From: Bryum argenteum
Lineage: Eukaryota; Streptophyta; Bryopsida; Bryales; Bryaceae
Reading direction: 5' to 3'
NCBI GenBank assembly: GCA_037043015.1
Contig: CM073327.1
Span: 15,606,727 to 15,670,726, forward strand
DNA length: 64,000 bases
The notes under the pieces: model-generated
What the model was told of the DNA's origin: nothing
What the model saw: the letters and a program-made list of their open reading frames with translations, nothing else
Database searches by the model: none
Made by a program: the position numbers and the translations under genes
Shown: positions 45,255-56,030 of the stretch, piece after piece
Layout: each line of letters starts with the position of its first letter
Numbering within the stretch: position 1 is the stretch's first letter

Positions 45255-45555
45255 TTAAGGTTTGAGCTGTCAGCTTGTTACAATCTGCATGTACATGGAT
45301 CAAAGTGTGCCTGTGAGGGATGATGTAGGTTGGGGGTTAGCTTCTGAAACGTCCTGCAATCCAGTAACAAAATAATAAGAAAGCATGCGAATATACAAAG
45401 ATTACAACACATTACAACATAGACAAGGCAACGGGATATTGTTCAAATATTCACGAAGTTGCTTTTAGGAGGCGCCACAATACTGCTTCGATTTGTATAG
45501 CTTGCAATTCGTTGGGCCAAATTGAAATTACGGCCCACACTTCTTAGAAAAAAAG

Positions 45556-45800
45556 AAGAATAGAATAGAAACTCTAATCTATTTAGAGGTCTGCGTGAAT
45601 AGAGTATTTGTTTGGCCTATCCTTGGATTTATGCCTAGAGGGAATTACTAACCGTTCTGGGGGTGAACACTAAGCTAGTTCTACTTAGCCAATGATGCCT
45701 ATTTAGAGGTATCTCTCAAAAGGACTTTGAGGTACCCATACAAAGAGGTCCAAGAACCCCTCACCATAGTTGGGTGGACTATGGTCGTGAGGACCACTCC
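45556..45800. repeat. Dispersed repeat fragments
   Basis: About 45570-45630 matches 18605-18660, and 45735-45795 matches 24225-24300 in inverted orientation (GGTACCCATACAA, GAGGTCCAAGAACCCC). This is a degraded dispersed family whose type I cannot assign. Confidence 0.5.
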
Positions 45801-45940
45801 AACATGGAGAATTTAACCATGCCCTTCTCATTTGGGGCCTTGAACCTTAATCACCAACCCAAGGCTTGTCGTGCCTCACTTCTTAGCAATATATCACTAG
45901 TCTAAGCCAAAACTTACGTTGTTACGCATTGTAGGACTTA

Positions 45941-47300
45941 CAGTGGTTAAGAAAAGTATTCGGATAGGTAGCTTCTTCTTCCAATATGAGCTAGTTTTCG
46001 TACATAACTCACATTCAAGTTGTAAAATTTAAAGATACAACCACATATTTACAACAAATATGTAACTTTACATTCATGATTAACAATGCCAATCAAAATA
46101 TCAATCAAAAATAAAAACGCATGGTGTGGGTGTCCAATTCTTTATGCAAAAAGTAAGGTAGTTATCTACTTACATAGAAAACAAAGTCATGAGTTACAAA
46201 ATCAAGTTAAATACTAGAATGTAGAATCATAAGGACTATATAAATACCGCAATGTACAATCATAGTGACCACCTTTTGCTTGATAAACAGTTGCAGCTCT
46301 CTCTTGCATAGACATGATTAAATTTCTCATGCCCGAATCAACCTCAATGCTATACCAAATTTCTTGCAACTTCTCCCACAAATCCTTCTTGTTAGTTGGT
46401 TTCTTCTCTAACATTCTCATACAACGTTTACGTCAATCCAAAATAATTATATAAGATTCAAGTGAGGAGACTAAGGCGGACGCCGAATTAGTTGAAACTT
46501 CTGTGCTAACAACCAATCTCTAACATGCTTAGAAGAGTATGTTTGGAATCGTTGTTGTGGTGAAAAATAACATTCTCTTCTTCTAAATCATGCATGCATA
46601 TAGTATTCATGAGTTCCATCTTCAAGATTTCACAATACATAAACTTATCCATCTTCCCTTGTAGAACACGAAGGTTGTCAACTACCGCCTAAGTCATACA
46701 TCTTCAAACCACAATATTTCCACAGGTCTCCAAATTTGATAGTAGGTTGCACATGCTAATCTAAAAGAAGCTCTCTTCTCTCCCTCCAAGAATACTGCTC
46801 CCATATGAGCCAAATGAATTGAATTTTGACTCATATGAAAAAACCACATAACTCTAATCCATCCTACTTGCATACCTACACTTCTTTGCCTATGCACATC
46901 GATGTGCTTTGTGCTTGTTTTGTCCTTCTTCGACAAAAATGGCTTCTTAGTTTTCACTTGTTCTCTCAATCCTTGCTTCTAAAGACATCTTGTAATTGTA
47001 TCATCACCCACATCCAATCCTTTCAAGAGATCACATTACTCTACTCTCTGTTGTAGCAGTAACATTATTTATTTAGCTGGTGGATCAATAACCTTACAAC
47101 CATATCATCACCACATTGATCAAAAATTCGAGGTCTCCCTTGTGAAAAAGTATCTCTCAAAAGACGTCTCATTGTAAACCTCTACACAATTACATGGCAA
47201 ATGCTTCGAGAGATGCCTAAAACCACTAAAGTTTTAGAGTATGTCATCCTCTCTTTTGGGTTTGAAGAATTAACTCACATACAACAAGAGACATTCTAAG
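45941..47300 (-). pseudogene. Decayed Tc1/mariner transposon
   Basis: The minus strand preserves a Tc1-like transposase in pieces. There is a helix-turn-helix region near 47250-47000 (GISRSICHVIV, QGRPRIFDQ), then KKPFLSKKDKT and SQNSIHLAHMGAVF (the DESKF-like block, about 46830). FHHNNDSKHTSKHVRDWLL (about 46570) and RRPP*SPHLNLI (about 46490) are the catalytic PPQSPDLNPIE equivalents. The C-terminus ends MQERAATVYQAKGGHY (46240). Stops and frameshifts run throughout. The outer left end CAGTGGTTAAGAAAAGTATT (45941), preceded by TA, fits a Tc1 terminal repeat. I could not place the right end. Confidence 0.75.
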
Positions 47301-47503
47301 AGCCATAGGTACTCAAGAGCAATCTTACTCAATCACAAGAGGTGTTCATTAATACGTGCTGGTTGTTAAGATTTTTTAAATGCACAACTTAATTGCATAA
47401 TGAACTGAACACCCATGATCACAACCTGTTGCCCTCTCTAGTGGCTCAATACCAATTTTGATACTCTTTCTAGTTTACAAAGAGCTCTTTAGTTATAATT
47501 AAC

Positions 47504-48243
47504 TCAAAAAATTAGCACCCACCCACCAAAGATGACAAGTGTTGACACTAAATCAAGATTGCCATTCTTGTGTGAACACTTTTGGTGACCATTGTAAATA
47601 AAGCGCAAAGGTAGCTGTACTCCACAATCTGGGTAACAGGTAGAAGCACCTATCATTGTTTCAAGTGTCACTAGGATCAGACTTCCTCCTTCTGTTGTTG
47701 GCGTCTGATGATCCAGTGAAGGTCTTTGTTTCTCGGACTTCCTTTTGTTACTTCCAAGGACACTGCAGAAACTCTCTGATGGTGCTTGGCTCCTTTTCCA
47801 TCTGCTCTGCCTATCCCCTCCAGTTCTTTCTTGTAGAAACAACATTGACTTCGAATTGCTCCAGGTGGTGCAAATGCCTTACTATGTCCCCAGTCCTTGA
47901 ATTTTTAATTATTGCTTCGTGGGAGTTGGTGGGAATATGGTAACGGGAGTCGTGATCGTCACTCCACTGTAGCAGCCCAGGTCCTTTCCACACGTTACCC
48001 TCACAGCAGAGCTTGACCACTTCTCCAAACCCTACTCCCTGCTCTCTCGCTTGTTATCATTGCCGGCCTGGTGGATGCTGTACGAGAAACTGAAGTAGAG
48101 TATCTGCGTGTTTGAAGTGCTGAGGTCTGGGAAGTATATCGAGTGCCCCGGAGCTAAGAGCGGCGTTTCCAGTTTTCCGACACTTTGTAAAAGGTAAGAA
48201 TCTGCGCCAGAGACTACTTCATCGATGTTCCGTTCCATAATCG
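47504..48243 (-). pseudogene. Unidentified decayed coding sequence
   Basis: Three minus-strand segments with gene-like composition: from the ATG at 48243 (MERNIDEVVSGADSYLLQSV) to about 48045; about 48040-47811 (VVKLCCEGNVWKGPGLLQWS, DDHDSRYHIPTNSHEAI); and 47845-47504 (ETMIGASTCYPDCGVQLPLR). The first passes into the second if a GA-repeat slip near 48040 is allowed, and the last two overlap in different frames. I do not recognise the family. It may be a broken gene, or a real one with introns I cannot place. It abuts the higher-order repeat array. Confidence 0.35.
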
Positions 48244-48256
48244 TGTTCTCTTTCGG

Positions 48257-51200
48257 ATGCTTTGTCAAACTTGAGTAGTGTGCGAGCATCTTGCTACGAT
48301 TTGTTTTCGAAGGCTGTCGGTAAGCACCAGATCGTGTAGGTTACGTTACAGCTTGTATTCATGTGTTCGTGCATTCTTATTCCACCGCATATTGATTTTG
48401 TGTACTGATTTCAATAAAGGAGACCCTTTCTTTCATATGCTTTGTCATTTCTGAGTAGTATGCGAGCATCCTGCTGCGCTTAGTTTCCGAAGCCTGTCGG
48501 TAAGCACCAAATCGTGTACTTTAGGCTACGTATGTTGGTGTATTCATCGATCCCACCACGAATCGGTTTTGTGTAATGATTTTTAAGAAAGAAGATCGGT
48601 TTTTTACATGCTTTGAAGCTGAGTAGTATGCGAGCATCTTGCTACTCTTTGTCGGTGAGCACCAGATCGTGCAGTTTACGTTATAGCTTGTATTCATGCG
48701 CTGGTGTATTCTTAACCCACCACATGGTGATTTTGTGTGTACTGATTTCAACTGAGAAGAGTCGTTACGAGGTACTGAGGACGACCTCATTATACACGGA
48801 AAGTATAGATAGCGGACGAATCGCGTGTAACCGATGCCAAACTTAGCTTCGATGCCAGAGCATCGAGTACCACGGGCAGAAACGCAGATGAGACAGTGAA
48901 GAGCTTGGATACTGACAAGAAAGCTAGTCCGTAACGTCCACTTGGGTCCGCGAGCATGTCCCAGTAGAGAGGCGTCAGTAGTGCTAGGGTTAATGAAATC
49001 GTACTACTCTTTCGATAATGATTGCTAAACGTTCTTTTGGTAATGATTATGTGTTCTTCCCGTGACGAGGGCCAGCTTTTTTCGGTCGCTGCTTGCCGAC
49101 AATGCTGCACCGGTCGGTATCATCAGCGTGGGTTTGTCTGTTTAGAGGAATGCGGTCTGAAATGCATTTCTAGCGTCGATTTCAGTCCCGAGACTTAGTT
49201 ACTCATCTGCTCAGAGATTACTACATTGAGGAGTCGGGTGTCGGGTTGTTGATGTTCACTCGTTCTCTTTCATATGCTTAGAGCAAGCTGAGTAGTGTAC
49301 GGACACCTTGCTACACCTTCGAAGGCTGTCGTAAGCACCAGATCGTGTAGGTTAGGTAACACCGTGTATTCATGTGTGGTGTTTTCTCAGTCCATCGATC
49401 CCACCACATCTTGATTTTGTGTACTGTATTGAGAACTGTCAAGAGATAAAGAGGACAACCTCGTCTTTCTCGGAAAATTAAAAAGTAGGTGAATAAGATG
49501 TAAGCGGTGACAAAACAAGCTCCGACGCCAGAGCATCGAGTAGTACAGGCACAATCGCAAGTGAGAGAGTGAAGACCTAATCGCGTAGAGCGTGAAGTAC
49601 TGAGAAGAAAGTAATCCGTAACATCCGCTTAGGTCCGCGAGGATGTCTCTGCAGAGTATGACGTCAGTAGTACTAGGGTTAATGGAGTCGTAGTACTCCT
49701 TCAATGATGATTACTAAATGGTTAATTGGAACGATTATCTGTCCTCGTTGTGACCGAGGAAAAGCTGTTTTCGTGTCTGAAAATGGATCCGTGCCTGCCT
49801 ACAGTGGTTCCGTGAGATGCGCCGGTCCGCGTCAGCGGTGTGTTGAAGCCTGGTTTTATCTGTGTTGACCCTCATCGCTTGTGCAGAGGATCTGTGGCGT
49901 GGGTGCTTTTTTAGAGTGAATTGTTGGCAGTCGGTAGCAGTGCGGCAGTATCTAACCATGGTTTTCTTTTTGGATTAGCACGGGTATGTTGGCATGAGTT
50001 CGTGGCAGATCGGGACATACTGTGTTCAGTAGTGGAAAAGTGTGGAATATTCACTAGGCCTTGTATGTGTACTTCCACAGAGTCTCATTCCACCAAGCTC
50101 GGTGGAGATCTTGCTGAAATTTCTAGTGGAGAGAGTGGTAGAAATACCGCACTTTTTCAGTGGCTGTTGTTTTGCGTGCTTGGTGCGTGCTTGGTGCGTG
50201 CTTGGATCATCTGTTTCCTGCAGACTCTCTGCATTTTTTCTTCGTCTATGCCTTTTCGTTGCCTTCTTGCTTTAGGCTCGGTCTTGTAGGTTTAGATCTG
50301 CTCTACGCACAGTCAAGGCTTCAGCAGCTCTTTCAATGAATATGGATACTTTCTGGCATGCAGTTCTTGCTTGATTGCTACCTGTTTCCCTCTCGGAATT
50401 TCTTCTGAGATTGTGTTTCATAAAACAAGCCCACAAAGTGTTGGAATCAGTTTGTGATTGGGACTTTTGTGATCTGTTTGATGTTCGTAGGTGTGGTTTT
50501 GTACGTGTATCCTTCATAGAGGTTTGGTTTGTTCCAAGGAGAATGTAGCTCCAGAATCGGGGAGAGTTATAGGACGATGGTTTATTGGGCTATGTTTTTG
50601 CTTTTTTTATTCAAGTTATTTTGAAGCTCATGCTTGTGATTGGGTAGTTTGTTTTGTGGTGTAAGTTTACTGATGTTGTACTCTTGTTTGGATAGCTGTG
50701 ATCTGGGATGTATTCAGGAACGAGGAGCAGAGTTCTTAGACTTGATTATTAATTTGCGCCAAAGAGCACTTCGTGGACGAGTCGGGTGTTGCTTATTCAG
50801 GTCCATTCCCTCTTTCTCTTTCTACGTTTATGCTGAGTACGTTGCGGGCATCGTGGCTACGCTTCTGTGATGCTTTGCTTTCTAGGAACCAAATCATGAG
50901 TTCTTATGGGATCCAGTACTTTATAGTTAGACACGTAAAGGTGGGAGTCACTGGAATAGACGATCATCTGTTCCAAAGCGACCAGATATAAACTATTCTC
51001 ATCTCTTGCTGTGGGGAGTGTGTTCCTTTATGATGAGTTAGGGGTACCAAGTAGGACTGCATGAGACTTATAGGTGTTGTCAGGAAGCGATTGAATATTG
51101 AGTATATGTCCTACCCATGAGAAGATTAAAGTGAATTCACTTAGAAAGTTGATTGCAGGCATAATTACCTTCAGTTGCACCAGTCGTCGTTATATATTCT

Positions 51201-53860
51201 CCGTACCTTCTCTATGCTAAGACAACGGGAGTTTGACTAGTTTCCAGTGCGTTCTCTTTGTAACGTGTGGTTGTTGCCACGAGTCCTGATTTCTTCAGGG
51301 GTGTGAACCCACATCACTTGTGTAGAGGATCTGTGGTTGGGTGCTTTCTAGAGTCAATCGCTGGCAGTTAGTTAGCAGTGCGGCAATATCTAACCATAGT
51401 CAGCTTTTTGGGTCAGCATCGGTAAGTTGCCTTGAGTTTGTGGCAGATCGGGGCATGCTGTGTTCACTAGTTGAAGAGTGTGGGATTTTCACTAGGCTTT
51501 TCAAGAAGAAGAGTTTCATGCCACCAAGATCGGTAGAAATCCTAGTGGAGAACTCGGTAGAAATACTACAGATTTTCACTAGTGTATGGTGTTCGGTTGT
51601 TCGTGGATCATCTCTGTCGTTTAGTCTCGTTGCATTTTTCTTCGTCCCTACCATTTCGTCGCTTTTTGCTGTAGGCTGGGCTTGTCGGCTTGGATTTGCT
51701 CTACGCACACTCGAGGCTGGAGCAACTCCTTTGAGTAGTATGGATACCTTCTTGCATGCAGTGCTTGATTGATTTCTTCCTCTTTCCCTCTGGGGGTTTC
51801 ATCTCAGGTTGTATTCCATAAAGAAGCCCACGGAGTGTTGGAACCAATTTGTGCCTGTGACTTTTATGATATGTTTGATTTTCGTAGGTGTGGCTTTTAT
51901 AGTCTATTCTTTATGGGCATGTTCGGGGAGAATGTAGCTCCAAAAATGGGGAGAGTGATGAGACGGTCGTTTACTGTGGTATGTGGTTTATCATTCAACT
52001 GAAGCTCATGTTTGTGATTGGATGTTTAATGATATTGTGTTGTCTCGTCCTTTTGAAAATCCCTCTTTTATTGATGTTAATTACGGTATTTCTACTGTAC
52101 ATAGGAATTTTGGTGCGGGGGATGTTTCAATTCTTTTACCTTTACAAGGAACTATGTAGCTAGTATTAGGATGATACCTTTTATTATTTAAGATGTGTGC
52201 ATATCAGAATAGCCACGGACAACCGATGGTGAGTAGTATGCGGGCATCTTGCTATGCTTTGTTTATGAAGGCTGTCCGTGAGCATAAGACCATGTGATTT
52301 AGGATAAATCTTGTATTCATGTGTTGTTTTCAAAGGCTAGTGGTAAACACCAGTTCGTGCCGTTTAGGTCACACCTCCTATTCAAATGTAGGTGTTTCTT
52401 ATGCCAAAGTAAGCTCCAATGCCAGAGCAGTATCGCAAATAAGACAGCGAAGAGCGTTGAGTGCTGACAAGAGAACCAGTCCATAATGTCCAGTCGGGTC
52501 CACGAGCATGTCTTTGAAGCGAGGCTTCAGTAATACTAAGGTCAAGGGAGTCGTAGTACTCTTTTGATGATAATTGCTGAATCCTTTTATCTTGACAAGT
52601 GTCTGTTCTTCTCGTGATGAGGAAAAGTTGGTATCGTTTCTGAGACTTGTTGTGTGCTTGTCGACAGTTGTTCCGTGAGTTGCTCCTGTCGGTATCAGTG
52701 GTGATGTTGAAGCCTGCGTGGTAGAAGTGACGTAATCTTGTCTTAAGGGCTATGATTGAAATTGCATTTCTAGGGCCGGGGTACGAAGAATGACATTTCC
52801 AGAGTTTATTGCATAACTAGCGCCCGCCAACGAAGAATAACGTTTCCAGAGTTTATTGCATTACTAGCGCCCGCCAACGAAGAATGACGATTCTATATAT
52901 TATTGCATTTCTAGGGCCCATGAACGAAAAATGACGTTTCCAGACTTTATTACTCATCTGCGCCAAAGGTTTACTTCATCTACGAGTCGGATGTTTCTTA
53001 TTCAGGTTCATTCCCTCTTTTTTTCTATGGATTTGTTCATGCTGAGTAGGTCGCAATCATTGTGACTACGCTTCTGCGATGCTTTGCTTTCTAAGAACCA
53101 GGTCATGAGGTTTAGGTTTTGGCTTATGGGAACGAGTGGTCCATAGGTAGATACGTAAACGCGGGATTCAGTGGAATACACGAGCAATTATCTTTTTCAG
53201 AGTGACCAGACTCATTTCCTGCAATCATCATCTTTTTGAGGAGTCAGGAGCACCAAGATTCATAGTTGTTGTCAGTCTAAATGAGAAAGATTGTTGTGTG
53301 TATGGCCAATCCGTAATAAGATTAACGTGAATTCACCTGACATGATCGTCTGTTCATTGCAGGTTTAATTACCTTCTGTTGCACCGGCCGTCTCTGATTT
53401 CTCCGTTTTTTCTCTTACTGAAGAAACCGGAAGTTTGACTAGCTTCTGGTGCATTCTCTTTGTAACTTGCGGGTGGTGCTACTAGTTCTTCGAGTGTGGT
53501 GACCCACATCACCGTGCAGAGGATTTGTTGTGTGTGGTGAAGCGGGGTGAATTGCTAGCACTGCGGTATTGTCCAGCTATATGGTGAGTATCTTTTTTGC
53601 TGATTGGGGGTAGCAATGATTCGTTGTTGGCTCGGGGCATGTTGTGGTTGTTTTGGGTGCGTGGTGTTTGGTTTGTGTGTGGAACATCTCTCGTTGCATC
53701 TTTTTCGTCTCGCGCTTTTTGTTGCTATCTGCTTCCTGCTCCGGCTGGCTTGTAAGTTCAGATATTGACATCACCACTTTTCAAAATGGTGATGAGGTCT
53801 GCGCCTTTTCAATTAAACGTGTGAATGTCTTGGAGCTACCTGTGAGTGATGAGCTTTGGT
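48257..53860. repeat. Diverged higher-order tandem array, no evident coding
   Basis: Modules recur in the same order. Module A (about 170 bp, GAGTAGTATGCGAGCATCTTG then GTAAGCACCAGATCGTG) occurs at about 48257, 48430, 48605, 49267 and 52225. Module B (about 200 bp, GCCAGAGCATCGAGTA) occurs at 48836, 49505 and 52400. A GACGAGTCGG-type block occurs at 49233, 50777 and 52993. Module D (about 400 bp, CAGTGCGGCA(G/A)TATCTAACCA) occurs at 49920, 51360 and 53550. The overall unit is about 1.5-2.2 kb, roughly three times. GC is higher than in the flanks. Existing ORFs are not conserved between units. No transposon ends or RNA genes were recognised. Confidence 0.7.
52760..52960. repeat. Tandem repeat of about 57 bp, four units
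   Basis: Units carry CAACGAAGAATGACGTTTCC and AGAGTTTATTGCAT followed by TCTAGGGCCC or ACTAGCGCCC. The last unit runs into TTATTACTCATCTGCG. It lies within the third higher-order unit and is absent at the same place in the other two. Confidence 0.75.
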
Positions 53861-53862
53861 AA

Positions 53863-56030
53863 ACTACGACTTCTTCTTGTGATAAAGGAAATATAACCAT
53901 CAACCCAAACTGCATGGTATATTTTCATTTGTTCTCAAATTCATTTCAAGTTTTACGTTTATTTCAAGTTTTGTTTTTTGTATATGTAAATAAAGTTTTA
54001 AGGCATGATCTCGCCATTGGGATCTTCAGTCCAATATACCTCACATGCCGTTATTATTGTTGAAAATAGGCATCTATATTTGAATTTCAGTGGACCCCCT
54101 TGTGAATTATCAACCATTATTTGAATTTTAGTGGACCCCCTTGTGAATTAGCAACCATCTATAGGTTTTATAGGTTGAGTATTGCATATACATGTTCTTA
54201 ACTCACCTAGGAATAAGAAGAAGAATTTGATGAGCCTCATATCTAAAATATTCTACTAGGAATTGTTTTTTTGGCCCGTGAAACGCTTCAAACCCATTTT
54301 ACAACTACAATTTATTTTATTTTGATTTTCTTTCTTGAACATTATGATCTCACTATCAATAAGGATTCTGAACCTAGATATGGAGCACGTATTTACATAA
54401 AAATTAGGTACTGGATAGGAGTGGTTCATACTTAAAAGTTACTCAAATTTTGAAAATTTCCACCTTGCAATGAAATTTTTGTCAGGTCTGAAGCATTAGT
54501 AGTCAAACATTTCTATTTGAAATATGCAATTTCCTTCGAGTACTTTCTAACATGAACTTTAGGTATAGGATGACTTTTTGTGATCGGAGCTAAAGCAGGC
54601 GAGTGTATTGAATGCCTTATGACACCATGACATTTGCTATTAGTTTGTCAAAAGTTTACTTTTATTTTGAGGCCTCTCAAATTCATAGTATCTAACTGTG
54701 TTGGCTACATAACTTGTGCTGTGTGCCAAGTTGGTGAGTTTTGAAGATTTTGATAAGTTTTGTGAAGCCATAGTAGCTTGATCCCTATGCTCAGACTGTT
54801 CTCGATGATGTAAGAAGTTTGGTTAGTTATTTCATTGTTAGATTTATTTGGTGTCATTTCCTCGCCGAGGTGTTTATTTTCTCTTTGTTGTTTGGACGAT
54901 ATATTTTTTTTTAGAAGACATCATGGCTTGCATAGGAGGTTGTGGTAGTCTTGGATATTCAACCCTGTAACGTTTAAGAGTCCTCTCTCACAAGAAAGAC
55001 TCTGCTCTCACTGTATCCCTTTAACCTCTTTTTGATAAAAATTGGACACTTTGTTTGAACATCCAACCTTTGGGAGAATCTACAGAAACATAAATGGTTG
55101 ACGGAAAATATTATAAAGTCTGCAGTTGTTGTATAATGGTAGTGAGAACTTGTTATTTTTGAGAGTGTACTACTTTGACCATCAATAAATTCCTGTGTAA
55201 TTTCTTCTACTTCACATGAATTTTGGTCAATTGTTCAATAGCTCAGCATAGACACATCATAATTAGAGAGAGGTCTCATGTACAATGAGTGGTGATTGCT
55301 TTGCATGAGTCTACTTGAATGTGAATGAAAATCATCCAAACTTATTCGACTCAAATTGAAGGTTTAGGATGTAAGGAGCGAAATTATGAATCACCAAACA
55401 ATAAAAACTAGATTGGAAATGAAGTTTGATCAAAAGTTCACACTTAAACTTGTACATATGTGTGTAAGATACAAAGTATGTTGTGTGCTATTCACAATTT
55501 TTGTTCTATTTTGTATCCTTGACAGTTCCAAGAGTTGTGCAATTCCAAAATATGATCAGAATGTTGGAGACTGTTTGCGTTCACTTCATGTGAATCCGTT
55601 CAATGTTCCTTGAAAGGATAGTTTCTTACCGACTTTATAGCTGAGGTGCCTGAATTGACCCAACTAAATGGATTAAATTCCGATTATCAATTTCTCTTAT
55701 TACTTTTATAGTTTTGAAAGCTATCAAGTAAAGCTCAAGGACTCATTGTGAGCAATCTTGCTAGGTGTGCAGGAAGGCCAAAGGTTAGAGAAGTTTGAGG
55801 GATGAAGACAATAAAGGGTTGAATCATATTATCTTGGAGTTTGAGTCAACCTATAAGTTGAGATTATATATGCCTGTGAAGGATTGTTATCCACGCCTTG
55901 GAAGAAGTGTTCAAAGTGTTGTTAGCAACTATGGTATTGAGAAACTATGGTGTTCTTTGAAGGTGATGGTATGGACAAGATATGTTGAAAGTTTGTGATC
56001 CGAGCAAAGCTAAGTGTGTAGAATACAAGC
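53863..56030. other. AT-rich intergenic upstream of the TNL gene
   Basis: Contains a 45-bp tandem duplication at about 54072-54160 (CAGTGGACCCCCTTGTGAAT twice, one base different). A 75-codon plus-strand ORF (55386-55613) has a hydrophobic stretch (CCVLFTIFVLFCIL) but no family resemblance, and the ORF at 55795-55998 is likewise unassigned. The promoter of the TNL gene should lie at the right end. Confidence 0.45.

Noticed and set aside
52555-52665. TGATGA and CTGA motifs resembling a box C/D snoRNA
   Set aside because: Spacing is too short, no terminal stem pairs, and the motifs are not conserved in the sister modules near 49010 and 49700.
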